Shown in pieces: positions 8,580 to 18,482 of a DNA stretch of 64,000 bases. The notes under the pieces are model-generated. The model was not told the origin of the DNA. It did no database searches and saw only the letters and a program-made list of their open reading frames with translations. The stretch covers positions 124,001-188,000 of the forward strand of contig CACVAS010000117.1 in the NCBI GenBank assembly GCA_902727855.1, given 5' to 3'. The position numbers and the translations under genes were made by a program. The stretch is from an uncultured Sulfurovum sp. (GTDB taxonomy: Bacteria > Campylobacterota > Campylobacteria > Campylobacterales > Sulfurovaceae). The first letter of the stretch is position 1; the number at the start of each line of letters is the position of its first letter.

Positions 8580-11153
8580 CTACCCTACATGTACCTCAAT
8601 TTCACCTGCAACGACATCAAACTCAACACTAGATCCCTCGGTCACCTTGTCTTCTAGTATAAGTTCAGCTAGCCTATCTTCTACGACTTCATATAAGGCA
8701 CGTTTGAGTGGTCTAGCACCGTATACTGGGTCAAATCCAGCTTCTGCTATGTATGCTTTAGCACTACTAGATAGACTGATGGTGATATCACGTTCAGAAA
8801 GTTTTTTCTGAATATCTTTAAATAAAATATCAACAATACTTGTAATCGCTTCTAAATCTAATGGATTAAAGATAACTTGCTCATCTAATCTATTTAAAAA
8901 TTCTGGTTTGAAATTACGTTTTAACTCATCATTGACGGCAACTCTACGCTCTTCTTTGTCTGTAATAGTCATAATTTTATCAGACGCAATGTTAGACGTC
9001 ATGATGATAATAGTATTTTTAAAATCTACAGTAACACCTTTATTGTCTGTAAGGCGTCCATCATCTAACACTTGTAAAAGAGTGTTAAACACATCTGGGT
9101 GTGCTTTTTCTATCTCATCAAAGAGTACAACTGAGTAAGGCTTTCTTCTTACAGCTTCAGTCAGTTGTCCACCCTCTTCGTAACCCACATACCCAGGAGG
9201 TGCACCAACAAGTCTACTTGCCGCATGTTTTTCCATGTACTCAGACATATCTATGCGTATGAGTGCTTTTTCAGTGTCAAAGAGAAACTTAGCAAGTGTC
9301 TTTGCCACTTGGGTTTTACCTACCCCCGTTGGTCCTAAGAACATAAATGACCCTATTGGTCTGTTTAAGTCACTAAGCCCTGCTTTGTTCCGTTTAATAG
9401 CACGAGAGACAGCTTTAAGTGCTTCACCCTGTCCTACCACTTCTTCTTTGAGTATGCTTTCTATGGCTAGTATTTTCTCTTTTTCTCCTTGGAGCATTTT
9501 ACTCACAGATATACCCGTCCAACGGCTTACGATGCTTGCTATCATCTCTTCATCAACAGAGTTTTTAAGTAGTGTACCACTAGACATCATCTCTACCCAT
9601 TTATTTTCTAGGTCAGTGAGTTTTTGCTGTTCACTTGGTATCTGTCCATGTTCTATTTCAGCTACTTTTGAGAACTCGCCTTCTCTTTTAGCATGGTCAG
9701 CTTCCGTTTTGAGTGCATCAATGGCTACTTTTACACTGGCTATGTCGTTAAAGACTTGTTTTTCATTGTCAAACTGGTTTTGCAATGTTGTTCTATGCTC
9801 TTCTAAGTCTGCTAGTTCTTTTTCTATCTCTTCTAAACGTGAACTGTTTTTGTCTGACTCTTCCATCTTTAACGCTTCTTTTTCTACTTGAAGTGTGCTT
9901 ATCTCACGTTTAGCTTTAGCTAAGTCTTTTGGCTCAGACTCTATTTGCATTTTAAGTTCTGCTGCTGCTTCATCTATGAGATCTATGGCTTTGTCTGGTA
10001 AAAACCTATCTGTAATGTAACGATCAGAGAGTTTAGCAGCCCCAATGAGTGCTGCATCTGTAATGTTTACATTGTGGTGTGCCTCTAGTTTATCTTTTAT
10101 ACCTCTAAGAATTTGCAGTGCTTCGTTAATGCTAGGTTCATCCACTTTTACAGGCTGAAAACGACGTTGTAGTGCTGTGTCTTTTTCAAAGTACTTTCTA
10201 TACTCTTTGAGTGTAGTAGCCCCTATGGTATGTAACTCTCCACGTGCAAGAGCAGGCTTTAGTATGTTTGCAGCGTCATTACCACCTTCACTTGCACCTG
10301 CTCCCACAATGGTATGTATTTCATCGATGAACAAGATGACATTGGCCGACTCTTTTACTTCATCTATCACTGACTTTAGCCTGTCTTCAAACTCACCTCT
10401 ATACTTTGCTCCAGCAATGAGTCTGTTCATGTCTAAGCTCATGACACGCATATTTTGAAGGCTTAGAGGTACTTCTTTATTTACAATACGTTGTGCTAGA
10501 CCTTCTACAATGGCTGTTTTACCAGTGCCGGGTTCACCAATGAGTATAGGATTATTTTTGGTTTTTCGTATGAGTATTTGCATCATACGTTGCACCTCTT
10601 CATCTCTTCCTATGACTGGATCTAGTTTTCCATCTAAGGCTTTTTGGTTTAAGTCATCTGCATACTGTGCTAAAGCTTCAAGTGTTTCATCACCAGATTG
10701 TGAGTCTATACTCTTGCCTCCACGAATACTCTCTAGAGTCTTTTTATATTCATTCATATCAACGTATTTACCGAGGGTATCTATCATGAATGATTCTGAA
10801 ATGTTTGCCATAAGCCAAGCATCTACTGCCAGATATTGATCACCATTGGCAGCCATCACCCCTTCTGCATTTTGCAGTGAACGTACGAGATTTTGCCCTA
10901 GTTTTATGTTTTCTTTTGTGACTGTTGACACAGTTGGCAATTTATTTGCCATAGATTTAGTTTCTAATTCAATCGCAGCCTTATCTACATTCATCTTAGT
11001 AAATGCCTGATGTAATATGCTTCCTGAGTTTGTAAGTAATGCCCATAGTAAATGAACAGGCTCAACTTCTTGATTTTTGTTATGCAGTGCAAGTGATACA
11101 CTAGACTCAATGGTACCTTGCATTTGGTTGGTTAATTTTTCTAATATACTCAT
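8580..11153 (-). CDS. clpB: ATP-dependent disaggregase ClpB
   Basis: Hexameric Hsp100 that works with DnaK to resolubilise protein aggregates. At 857 residues it has full family length. In order: the N-domain (about 1-145), AAA1 with Walker A GEPGTGKT and Walker [11 protein letters not shown], the coiled-coil M-domain (about 400-520, Glu/Lys-rich), AAA2 with GPTGVGKT and [13 protein letters not shown], and a C-terminal oligomerisation domain. An ATG at 11153 is preceded by GGAG. It is transcribed alone from a near-consensus promoter, and no CIRCE or HspR palindrome is evident. Confidence 0.98.
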   Translation of the reverse strand: MSILEKLTNQMQGTIESSVSLALHNKNQEVEPVHLLWALLTNSGSILHQAFTKMNVDKAAIELETKSMANKLPTVSTVTKENIKLGQNLVRSLQNAEGVMAANGDQYLAVDAWLMANISESFMIDTLGKYVDMNEYKKTLESIRGGKSIDSQSGDETLEALAQYADDLNQKALDGKLDPVIGRDEEVQRMMQILIRKTKNNPILIGEPGTGKTAIVEGLAQRIVNKEVPLSLQNMRVMSLDMNRLIAGAKYRGEFEDRLKSVIDEVKESANVILFIDEIHTIVGAGASEGGNDAANILKPALARGELHTIGATTLKEYRKYFEKDTALQRRFQPVKVDEPSINEALQILRGIKDKLEAHHNVNITDAALIGAAKLSDRYITDRFLPDKAIDLIDEAAAELKMQIESEPKDLAKAKREISTLQVEKEALKMEESDKNSSRLEEIEKELADLEEHRTTLQNQFDNEKQVFNDIASVKVAIDALKTEADHAKREGEFSKVAEIEHGQIPSEQQKLTDLENKWVEMMSSGTLLKNSVDEEMIASIVSRWTGISVSKMLQGEKEKILAIESILKEEVVGQGEALKAVSRAIKRNKAGLSDLNRPIGSFMFLGPTGVGKTQVAKTLAKFLFDTEKALIRIDMSEYMEKHAASRLVGAPPGYVGYEEGGQLTEAVRRKPYSVVLFDEIEKAHPDVFNTLLQVLDDGRLTDNKGVTVDFKNTIIIMTSNIASDKIMTITDKEERRVAVNDELKRNFKPEFLNRLDEQVIFNPLDLEAITSIVDILFKDIQKKLSERDITISLSSSAKAYIAEAGFDPVYGARPLKRALYEVVEDRLAELILEDKVTEGSSVEFDVVAGEIEVHVG

Positions 11154-11185
11154 AATATCTCCATTTATGTGATGTAATATGGTAT

Positions 11186-11215
11186 ATTATACAACCTTTA
11201 GTCATTTGTTGTCAA
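11186..11215 (-). promoter_or_regulatory. clpB sigma-70 promoter
   Basis: On the minus strand TTGACA (11210-11215) and TATAAT (11186-11191) are separated by 18 bases, about 33 bases before the clpB start. Both hexamers are perfect consensus, which is unusual in this AT-rich genome. It suggests strong housekeeping-type expression, and no heat-shock operator overlaps it that I can see. Confidence 0.8.
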
Positions 11216-11362
11216 GTATCCTTAGTAATTTCAATAAGATATAGAATACTATGTACAGCTATGTTAGTTGTATGAGACAAAAAAGGTAAACATACATCTT
11301 ATTTTATCTATCAAAGTGTTTAATAGGTTATAATTTGTCTATCACGCTTTTTAGGACATGAC

Positions 11363-11935
11363 ATGAAACATTTGACTACGACACTATTGGCTCTAGGAAT
11401 ACTCTCTACATCTTCGGTGGCCCAAACACTCGAACCCATAGATATCTATGAACATATGAGAATAGCATTGGCTGGAGAATGGAAGCTTTCCGATAAAGAG
11501 AAGCAAACAGGAACAACAGCATATAAAAACAAGTTTGTACTTCCTTTGGTGGGCACAGATACTACTGCCCTAGCCTATAAAGAGATAGGATTTGGCTCCT
11601 CCTTACAAGAAGACTTACTTCCAAACAATCAAAAACAGATGGTAACCATGTATCATTGTGATGACTACCTAGACTGCAATAAGTTGCAAGCTACACACTA
11701 TTGTACTAAGATGAACCAACCACAATTTATACTAGATATAAAGCATTCAACAAAAGATAAAATTATATTTGATTGTAATATGGAAACTGCATTATGTCAA
11801 TCTGGAGAAGATCATATACATCAAATTATACTTGAGTTTTCAAATGAAGGTAAACATTTAAAGTCTTCATATCTAGGTTGGACAGACCAAAAGCCAAATA
11901 AGAAGCATTCTATCTACCATTTCGATAAGAAATAG
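11363..11935 (+). CDS. Hypothetical exported protein
   Basis: Not recognised. 190 residues start with a clear signal peptide (hydrophobic TTLLALGILSTSSVA, cleavage after VAQ or SVA), so the product is periplasmic or secreted. The mature part (about 170 residues) has five cysteines (YHCDDYLDCNK, YCTK, FDCN, LCQS), suggesting at least one disulfide. An early AGEWKLSDKEK segment resembles the start of lipocalin-like domains, but that is only an impression. It stands alone between clpB and ctpA, and its ATG follows a TATAAT-like AT-rich region. Confidence 0.65.
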   Translation: MKHLTTTLLALGILSTSSVAQTLEPIDIYEHMRIALAGEWKLSDKEKQTGTTAYKNKFVLPLVGTDTTALAYKEIGFGSSLQEDLLPNNQKQMVTMYHCDDYLDCNKLQATHYCTKMNQPQFILDIKHSTKDKIIFDCNMETALCQSGEDHIHQIILEFSNEGKHLKSSYLGWTDQKPNKKHSIYHFDKK

Positions 11936-12049
11936 TGCTTCCTAGAAAATTGTTAATAATCACTAGGTATAGTACTTCTATAAAAGCAACCTCTTAGTCG
12001 TTTTTAAATAAAATTATAATCTAATTATACGGAGATAAAAACCCTGCCC

Positions 12050-13423
12050 ATGATAAAAAAAAGTAAAAAACTTATATTTGCTGGATTAGCATCTACTTTA
12101 GCTGCGGCGTACCTCTTTACTTCGCCAGCGTTAGCTAAATCTAACAATGCAGATACCAACACTACTAAAAAAAAGTATCAACCCTCTACTGCAAAAGAAA
12201 AACTTGAAGCATATATTAAATTTACGCAAATTCTCAATGTCATAGAGAGTCAGTATGTAGATGATGTAAATACAACAACATTGGTAGACAAGGCACTTAA
12301 AGGGTTGATGGCAAACCTTGATGCACACTCAACATTTATGGATACAAAAGCCTATAAAGACCTCTCTGTACAAACCAAAGGTGAATTTGGAGGTTTAGGT
12401 ATCTCTATTGGTATGAAAGATGGTGCATTGACGGTTATTGCTCCCATAGATGGCACGCCTGCATTTAGAGCTGGTGTGAAGTCTGGTGATATTATTCTCA
12501 AAATAGATGATGAAGCAACCATTGGTATGAATATTGATGAGTCTGTAAAATTAATGAGAGGTAAACCTAAAACCAGTTTAGTGTTAACTATTATTAGAAA
12601 AAATGAACCAAAACCTTTAGAGATTAAAATCACTAGAGATATCATCAAGATACAATCAGTCTATGCAAAAACAATTGATGAGAGCATACTCTATTTACAT
12701 GTGACTTCTTTTGATCAAAAGGTTGTTGAAGGTGTGACTAAAGCGATTGAAGAGAATAATGCCACTAAAGGTATCATCTTAGATCTTCGAAATAATCCAG
12801 GAGGATTATTAGACCAAGCGGTAGGTCTTGTAGACTTGTTTGTTGAAGAAGGTGATATTGTAAGTCAAAAAGGTAAAGCTAAGACTGAAAACTTAAGTTA
12901 TAAAGCCCATAAAGAAGGGACAGATACGAAGACACCAGTCGTTGTCTTGGTTAATGGTGGTTCTGCATCAGCTTCTGAGATTGTATCTGGCGCGTTACAA
13001 GACTTTAATCGTTCTATTGTAATAGGTGAAAAAACATTTGGAAAAGGTTCTGTACAAGTGGTTATGCCTGTGGGAGAAGCAGAAGCACTTAAACTGACTA
13101 TAGCCCGTTATTATCTTCCATCTGGACGTACCATACAAGCTGTGGGTGTGACGCCAGATATTATTGTGCATCTTGGTGAAATAAAGTATCAAGAAGATCC
13201 TGTACTGCTTAAAGAGAGAGACCTTAAAAAGCATCTTGAAGGTGAACTTTCTAAAATAGATACCAAAGAAAAAAAGAGTGAAAATACAAATACTTCAGAA
13301 GAAAATAATGAGACAAAAGTGGATGAAACCATTATTACTGAAAAGCAACTCTATAAAGATGCACAATTAAAATCTGCTGTAGATATTTTAAAAGCATTGA
13401 TTATTACAAGTAAAGGAAAATAA
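12050..13423 (+). CDS. ctpA: Carboxyl-terminal processing protease (S41 family)
   Basis: Periplasmic serine protease with a Ser-Lys dyad that trims C-termini of envelope proteins. 457 residues: signal peptide or membrane anchor (LIFAGLASTLAAAYLFTSPALA), CtpA N-domain, PDZ domain (about 105-185, GGLGISIGMKDG to MRGKPKT) and S41 core. The catalytic Ser is in NGGSASASE (about 305) and the Lys in GEKTFGKGS (about 330). A Lys/Glu/Asn-rich tail follows. It is the first gene of an eight-gene block, only three bases before purC. Confidence 0.94.
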   Translation: MIKKSKKLIFAGLASTLAAAYLFTSPALAKSNNADTNTTKKKYQPSTAKEKLEAYIKFTQILNVIESQYVDDVNTTTLVDKALKGLMANLDAHSTFMDTKAYKDLSVQTKGEFGGLGISIGMKDGALTVIAPIDGTPAFRAGVKSGDIILKIDDEATIGMNIDESVKLMRGKPKTSLVLTIIRKNEPKPLEIKITRDIIKIQSVYAKTIDESILYLHVTSFDQKVVEGVTKAIEENNATKGIILDLRNNPGGLLDQAVGLVDLFVEEGDIVSQKGKAKTENLSYKAHKEGTDTKTPVVVLVNGGSASASEIVSGALQDFNRSIVIGEKTFGKGSVQVVMPVGEAEALKLTIARYYLPSGRTIQAVGVTPDIIVHLGEIKYQEDPVLLKERDLKKHLEGELSKIDTKEKKSENTNTSEENNETKVDETIITEKQLYKDAQLKSAVDILKALIITSKGK

Positions 13424-13426
13424 AGT

Positions 13427-14146
13427 ATGGAAAAAACTGAGCTTCTCTATGAAGGAAAAGCAAAGAAAATCTGGAAAACAGAAGATAGTAATCTTCTCAT
13501 TTCTGAATTTAAAGACTCTTTAACTGCATTTAATGGAGAAAAAAAATCATCTGAAGAGGGAAAAGGTGCACTGAACAATCAAATTTCTACAGCACTCTTT
13601 AAATATTTAGATGAGAAAGGCATTCCTACTCACTATATTGATACTATTGATGAGAATAACATGCTACATAAAGCAGCAGAAGTGATTTACTTAGAAGTGA
13701 TTGTAAGAAATATTGCAACCGGTTCACTTTCTAAAAATCTTGGTATTGCAGATAAGACGGTACTTCCATTTACACTTGTAGAGTTTGACTACAAAAATGA
13801 TGCATTAGGTGACCCTAAACTCAATGACCAACATTGTCTTATTTTAAATTTAGTGAATAGTACCGATGAACTTGATTATATTAGATTTATGGCCAGACGT
13901 ATCAATACACTTTTGTCTGATTTTTATGCTGATTTAGATATCAAGGTTGTAGATTTTAAATTGGAATTTGGTAGAGATAAAGAGGGTAATATTATTCTTA
14001 TTGATGAACTTAGCCCTGATAACTTCAGACTTTGGGATGCCAAAACAGATGAAAAACTTGATAAAGATAGATTTAGACAAGGTCTTGGTGGTCTCACCGA
14101 GGCATACAAGTTAGTCTTAAATAGAATTCAAAATAGAAATAAATAA
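13427..14146 (+). CDS. purC: SAICAR synthetase
   Basis: Phosphoribosylaminoimidazole-succinocarboxamide synthase, the ATP-dependent joining of aspartate to CAIR in purine biosynthesis. 239 residues, the usual length for the stand-alone bacterial enzyme. Signatures are [11 protein letters not shown] at the start, the FNGEKK loop, [12 protein letters not shown] and [12 protein letters not shown]. It is followed at ten bases by purS, giving a purC-purS-purQ set; purL is not in the window. Confidence 0.97.
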   Translation: MEKTELLYEGKAKKIWKTEDSNLLISEFKDSLTAFNGEKKSSEEGKGALNNQISTALFKYLDEKGIPTHYIDTIDENNMLHKAAEVIYLEVIVRNIATGSLSKNLGIADKTVLPFTLVEFDYKNDALGDPKLNDQHCLILNLVNSTDELDYIRFMARRINTLLSDFYADLDIKVVDFKLEFGRDKEGNIILIDELSPDNFRLWDAKTDEKLDKDRFRQGLGGLTEAYKLVLNRIQNRNK

Positions 14147-14156
14147 GGAAACAGAT

Positions 14157-14396
14157 ATGACAGCTACAGTAAACGTATTTTTAAAAGAAGGTGTACTTGA
14201 CCCACAAGGTAAAGCAGCACATCATGCATTGGATTCTTTAGGCTTTTCAGGTGTAGATGATGTACGTATCGGTAAACAAATTATCATGAAACTTGATATG
14301 ACAGATAAAGCAGAAGCAGAAGCTAAAGTAAAAGAGATGTGTGAGACACTTTTAGCAAATACCGTTATAGAAGACTATAGTATAGAGATAAGCTAA
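14157..14396 (+). CDS. purS: FGAM synthase subunit PurS
   Basis: Small 79-residue subunit that bridges PurL and PurQ in the three-part formylglycinamidine synthase. The family pattern is visible in VNVFLKEGVLDPQGKAAHHALDSLGF and the DVRIGKQIIMKLD strand. Its stop codon overlaps the purQ start by one base (TAATG), which indicates translational coupling. A GGAA ribosome site lies just before the ATG. Confidence 0.95.
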   Translation: MTATVNVFLKEGVLDPQGKAAHHALDSLGFSGVDDVRIGKQIIMKLDMTDKAEAEAKVKEMCETLLANTVIEDYSIEIS

Positions 14397-15082
14397 TGCA
14401 AGATAAAACATTAAAAGTAGCTGTATTAAGATTTCCTGGTACTAACTGTGAATTTGATACACAGTATGCATTTGAGAAGTTAGGTCATAGCACAGAACTT
14501 GTATGGCATGAAGATGAAGTTTTACCTGAAAATATTGATCTTGTTGTAGTTCCTGGGGGATTCTCTTATGGTGATTACTTAAGATCAGGTTCTATTGCAC
14601 GTTTTTCTCCAGTGATGAAAGCAGTATCTCATTATGCCAATGAAGGTGGAAAAGTACTTGGTATTTGTAACGGATTCCAAATACTTACAGAAGCTGGACT
14701 ACTGCCAGGTGCCTTAAAGCGAAATAACAACCTACATTTTATATCTAAACATCAAAATTTAGCTGTTGTAAATAATGACAATGCTTTTCTTAATAAATGT
14801 GAAAAAGGTGAAGTACTCAATATCCCTATTGCACACGCAGATGGTAATTATTACATCGATGATGAAGGGCTTGAAAAGCTAGAAAAAAATGGACAAATTT
14901 TATTACGTTACTCAGATGCACATGGAGAACCTGTAGTTGTCAATGGCTCAGTCACATCTATTGCTGGTGTGTGTAATGAAAATAAAAATGTATTTGGACT
15001 TATGCCTCATCCAGAGCGTGCCCTAGAAGAAATATTGGGTTCAGAAGATGGCATACGTATGCTAAAAGGTTTTGACCTCTAA
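14396..15082 (+). CDS. purQ: FGAM synthase glutaminase subunit PurQ
   Basis: Class-I glutamine amidotransferase subunit that supplies ammonia to PurL. 228 residues. The catalytic Cys is in GKVLGICNGFQIL, with His and Glu in LMPHPERALEE. VAVLRFPGTNCEFDT and VVPGGFSYGDYLRSG are typical of PurQ. Start and stop overlap both neighbours by one base (purS before, the SH3-like protein after). Confidence 0.97.
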   Translation: MQDKTLKVAVLRFPGTNCEFDTQYAFEKLGHSTELVWHEDEVLPENIDLVVVPGGFSYGDYLRSGSIARFSPVMKAVSHYANEGGKVLGICNGFQILTEAGLLPGALKRNNNLHFISKHQNLAVVNNDNAFLNKCEKGEVLNIPIAHADGNYYIDDEGLEKLEKNGQILLRYSDAHGEPVVVNGSVTSIAGVCNENKNVFGLMPHPERALEEILGSEDGIRMLKGFDL

Positions 15083-16110
15083 TGTTAGCCATCTTTCGCT
15101 TTTTATTGTTAGTTGTTGTACTTATACAGTCTACACTACATGCCTCACAAAGCGAATATGTCTACACTTATGTACCTAAACAAGTCTATAGTAATCAACT
15201 CTTCCCTGTTACGCTTGTTGGACCTGATGAATCACCTACGCTCATATTTGATCGTTCCAGTATGGTGCAACCACTCTTTAAAAAGCCGCTTATTGTAAAA
15301 AATGGTCAACAAAACTTTTATACATTTTATTTTAAAGCTGAATATAGTGATATGACATTACCTATGCTGTTTATCTCCTCTGAAACTACAGAAACATCAC
15401 TTTCAGATAGAAAAATAGAACATATGCCCTTAAAAGTACCAGAAAACTTTTCAGGTGTCTTAGCTAGTAGTATGAAGATAAAAAATCATCAAGTCTCTAA
15501 TTTTGATGGAGAAAACCATATGGTCACACTCTCTTTAGAGGCATATGAGGCGAACTTAGAAGATATGTTGGTAAAAGGTGTACTTGAAGGTGATATTGAG
15601 TCTTTTCATAGAAAACATGCTAAAGTCACTGCAGGTTATTATGCTGTTTTACCAAATGACAAAGAAGCATTAACATTTACCTATTTTAACACAACAAGAA
15701 GAGCGTTTAAAACACTAAGTGTTCCAGTGCATGTTGTTAATGCATCAGTTACCACGCAATCAGACCTTAACCCTAAGGTAGATGCTTTTGAAAGATTAAA
15801 AAAATATACACTGATAGGCTTTGTACTTTTTTTTCTACTTATGTTTCTACTAAGAAGGGATTTCTTTTATCTAGTACTAGGAGTTATTTCCATTATTACA
15901 CTCTTAACTTTCTATATACCACATAAAAAAATATGTATTTCTCAAGGTACAGAGGTGTATATTTTACCTACACATACAAGTACAAGCAGCTCTAGGATAC
16001 ATAGTACCATGGATGCGATGCTACTCGATACACATGGTGATTTTTTAAAAATTGAATATAAAACAGGATTAATTGGATGGGTAAAAAATGAAAATACTTG
16101 CAAAAATTAG
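15082..16110 (+). CDS. Membrane-anchored protein with C-terminal SH3-like domain
   Basis: 342 residues, not a named family. Signal peptide (FRFLLLVVVLIQSTLHA), then about 215 residues of beta-rich periplasmic sequence reminiscent of BatD-type domains (QLFPVTLVGPDES, EYSDMTLPMLFIS). Two adjacent hydrophobic stretches (about 243-258 and 262-275) come next, and a short C-terminal region (ISQGTEVYILPTHTSTSSS to LIGWVKNE) looks like a bacterial SH3 domain. Its 3' end overlaps plsC by 23 bases, so the two are translationally linked. A cell-envelope role is inferred. Confidence 0.7.
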   Translation: MLAIFRFLLLVVVLIQSTLHASQSEYVYTYVPKQVYSNQLFPVTLVGPDESPTLIFDRSSMVQPLFKKPLIVKNGQQNFYTFYFKAEYSDMTLPMLFISSETTETSLSDRKIEHMPLKVPENFSGVLASSMKIKNHQVSNFDGENHMVTLSLEAYEANLEDMLVKGVLEGDIESFHRKHAKVTAGYYAVLPNDKEALTFTYFNTTRRAFKTLSVPVHVVNASVTTQSDLNPKVDAFERLKKYTLIGFVLFFLLMFLLRRDFFYLVLGVISIITLLTFYIPHKKICISQGTEVYILPTHTSTSSSRIHSTMDAMLLDTHGDFLKIEYKTGLIGWVKNENTCKN

Positions 16111-16798
16111 GTTTTATTGGGGTGCATTTGTTATCTCTTTTAACACAGCAGTTTTTATGATTCCTGCATTGATGTTATTTGGTAAATATAAAAGTACTAT
16201 AGTACATCATATTAATAGTATGACACTTTGGATGATGGGTGGTATTGCCCTGAAAAAAGGAAAACTTGATAAAAGTGCCGATATGTATGTGATGAACCAT
16301 CAAGGGATTGTAGATATTATTGGTCTTGAGGCAGTACAAAATAATCATATGAGATGGGCAGCAAAAAAAGAATTGTTTGATGCAATTTGGTTTGGAAATT
16401 TACTGCGTCATGGTGAGATGATTTCTGTCGATAGACAAAGCAGAACTTCCATGGTTAAGTTTATTAAGGATGTGGAAAAATCTAGAGATGTATATAAGCG
16501 TCCTGTTGCTATATTTCCTGAAGGTACAAGAACAGATGGACAACCCTTACTCAACTTTAAAAAGGGTACTAAAATTATTGCAGAGAAACTAGGTTTAAAA
16601 ATACAACCTATTGTCATTACTGGAAGTAAAAAGTTATTGAATGAACATAATAAAACGGCACACTCAGCCATAGTACATTATCATTTTTTACCTACAGTCG
16701 ATGTACAAAATGCAAATGAAAACTGGTATGAAACAATGAAAAATGACATGCAAAAGGTGATAGATTATGAATTTACTCACAATCGTCGCAGTCGCTAG
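16088..16798 (+). CDS. plsC: 1-acylglycerol-3-phosphate acyltransferase
   Basis: Inner-membrane enzyme that makes phosphatidic acid from lysophosphatidic acid. 236 residues with an N-terminal membrane helix (FVISFNTAVFMIPALMLF). The catalytic HxxxxD is in NHQGIVDI and the glycerol-phosphate site in FPEGTRTDGQ. It overlaps the gene before it by 23 bases and crcB after it by 32 bases, an unusually dense arrangement. Confidence 0.93.
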   Translation: MKILAKIRFYWGAFVISFNTAVFMIPALMLFGKYKSTIVHHINSMTLWMMGGIALKKGKLDKSADMYVMNHQGIVDIIGLEAVQNNHMRWAAKKELFDAIWFGNLLRHGEMISVDRQSRTSMVKFIKDVEKSRDVYKRPVAIFPEGTRTDGQPLLNFKKGTKIIAEKLGLKIQPIVITGSKKLLNEHNKTAHSAIVHYHFLPTVDVQNANENWYETMKNDMQKVIDYEFTHNRRSR

Positions 16799-17153
16799 TG
16801 GAGGTGCTATAGGAGCAACTTTACGGATGCTCATAAGTACTGGTATTAATAAACATTATGAACATGTTATACCTTTTGGCACGTTAGTTGTAAACCTTAT
16901 TGGTTCATTAATTATGGGTATGTTAGTTGCTTATTTTTATCTACATACTTCCTTGTCACCTACACTTAAGACATTTTTGATTACAGGTATACTTGGGGCA
17001 CTTACAACCTACTCTACTTTTGCTATGGAGAGTTTTACATTGTTACATACCCAACAGTATGTGCATGCTTTTACCAATATGGCACTTAACCTTTTTGGTA
17101 CTATATTTTTTGCGGGTATAGGATACCTTATCATTATGAAGACTACACATTAA
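16767..17153 (+). CDS. crcB: Fluoride channel FluC/CrcB
   Basis: Dual-topology fluoride-exporting channel, 128 residues with four membrane segments. Family signatures are GGAIGATLRMLIS, FGTLVVNLIGSLIMGML and GILGALTTYSTFAMES, the last being the TYSTF pore motif. Only one copy is present, so a homodimer is expected. It starts within plsC. I saw no fluoride riboswitch, consistent with its position inside an operon. Confidence 0.94.
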   Translation: MNLLTIVAVASGGAIGATLRMLISTGINKHYEHVIPFGTLVVNLIGSLIMGMLVAYFYLHTSLSPTLKTFLITGILGALTTYSTFAMESFTLLHTQQYVHAFTNMALNLFGTIFFAGIGYLIIMKTTH

Positions 17154-17170
17154 AATACAAGGGAAATAGA

Positions 17171-17434
17171 TTGTCAACACTTAGTAAAGAGATAGAAAAA
17201 CATATTAAAAAACTGGTAAATCCACTTAAAGATGAAACAGAATTACTTGAATCACTTAAATTAAAGCTTACAAAAAAAGAGTTAAAACTACTGAAATTTT
17301 GGGCTGAATCTACAAGTATAGACGATATACAGTCACAGCTCAATCTTGATGAAGAACGTTATGGACAACTCTCTTCTAAACTTATAAAGAAACTCAATCA
17401 AGAAAGAGTTAAACAGTCTATTTGTCTTTCTTAG
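17171..17434 (+). CDS. Small helical protein, sigma-region-4-like
   Basis: 87 residues from a TTG start preceded by AAGGGAAAT. No ATG is available near the start. The sequence is almost all helical and charged; KLTKKELKLLKFWAESTSIDDIQSQLNLDEERYGQLSSKL cannot be assigned exactly but reads like the helix-turn-helix of sigma-70 region 4 type proteins. It ends the ctpA-pur-plsC-crcB block. A DNA-binding role is a guess from that resemblance. Confidence 0.6.
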   Translation: MSTLSKEIEKHIKKLVNPLKDETELLESLKLKLTKKELKLLKFWAESTSIDDIQSQLNLDEERYGQLSSKLIKKLNQERVKQSICLS

Positions 17435-18003
17435 GATTTATTTTCAAGAGTGAGTGTAGTGATACCAAAGTTTTTATGGCTACCTTTACCTTCACTCTGC
17501 CAACCAACTCTTTTTAACTCTTTACCTATCATCCAGTTCATGACACCATGACCAACCAATATAATAGTTTGATGCTCTTGAGATAATAAACTAAGTCTTT
17601 GCGATGCATCTAAAGCATCTTTTTTGGATCTTTTCAATATTCTTGCCCATCTTCCTATACCTAGTAAGGAATAGAAACGAAAAAGTACTAACCAATAGGT
17701 AGGTTTGAGTTTTAACCATGTTCCATGGAGCTGGGGAATGGTAAATTCATTAAAGATAGGATTTTTTTCATCTATAGGAAAGCCTAGTAATTCAACAGAT
17801 GCCTTGGTACGACTTAATGTACTACATAGAATATAATCTGCACTCTCAAATACTTTTATGAGAGAATTATTGTCTAACGGTAACTCTTGAACGATATTGG
17901 CAGTATTATAGTTGTCTTCCCAGTTTTTTAGCATACTTGAAGTGATTGGCGTTTGCATGTCCACATCTACTTTTGCATGCCGTATAAAAATAATTTTTTT
18001 CAC
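17431..18003 (-). CDS. Histidine phosphatase family protein
   Basis: 190-residue member of the phosphoglycerate-mutase-like superfamily. The phosphohistidine motif is at the start (IIFIRHAKVD, RHxK in place of the commoner RHG), the second Arg in CSTLSRTKAS and the second His in VGHGVMNW. The substrate is unknown; the family includes alpha-ribazole and sugar phosphatases. It converges with the 87-residue gene, overlapping it by four bases. Confidence 0.8.
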   Translation of the reverse strand: MKKIIFIRHAKVDVDMQTPITSSMLKNWEDNYNTANIVQELPLDNNSLIKVFESADYILCSTLSRTKASVELLGFPIDEKNPIFNEFTIPQLHGTWLKLKPTYWLVLFRFYSLLGIGRWARILKRSKKDALDASQRLSLLSQEHQTIILVGHGVMNWMIGKELKRVGWQSEGKGSHKNFGITTLTLENKS

Positions 18004-18033
18004 TTATTCAATGCTTACACTAAAAAAGATAAC

Positions 18034-18402
18034 TTATAAATCAATAGCACATTTTTTCAAAGTCTCTAAGTCTATGAGTTCAAGCATTTTTTGATGTGTG
18101 GCATGTATAAATATTTGTGGTGCCATGCCATCATGTACAGCTTTAACAAAAGCATGACCACCTAAACACCAACTTTGTCCAGCTTTGACACCTGCAAAAT
18201 TATATTGAGGCATTGGTGTAGAAAGGTCATTACCTACTTTTTTAGAATACGCTAAAAACTCTTCTGTAGCATAAATACAGACAGCATGTACAGCGGGGTT
18301 ATGGTTACCAGTATTACATACACCATCTCTATGAAAGCCTGTGAGTGGCTTTAAAGAACAAGGCTCTAACGGCTCACCTAAAACGTTGATTGATTCATCC
18401 AT
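18034..18402 (-). CDS. DUF2237 family protein
   Basis: 122 residues from the chosen ATG. The DUF2237 hallmark residues are LGEPLEPCS, TGFHRDGVCNTG, GNDLSTPMPQYNFAGVKAG and WCLGGHAF, with three conserved cysteines and several histidines suggesting a small-molecule or metal site. The frame extends upstream to 18426, but AAGG lies nine bases before the ATG at 18402 and the family motif begins at once, so I use that start. Function unknown in the family. Confidence 0.85.
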   Translation of the reverse strand: MDESINVLGEPLEPCSLKPLTGFHRDGVCNTGNHNPAVHAVCIYATEEFLAYSKKVGNDLSTPMPQYNFAGVKAGQSWCLGGHAFVKAVHDGMAPQIFIHATHQKMLELIDLETLKKCAIDL

Positions 18403-18482
18403 GGGGTCATCCCTTTTTTGATGCATTATAACTAAAGATATTTATTAGCCAATATATTTTAAGAAAATATTTTGTAAAAAAT

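Noticed and set aside
9235..9891. Long open frame of 218 codons on the plus strand inside clpB
   Set aside because: It is antisense to a certain, highly conserved gene, very rich in Ser and Leu as shadow frames of coiled-coil genes are, and lacks a ribosome site.
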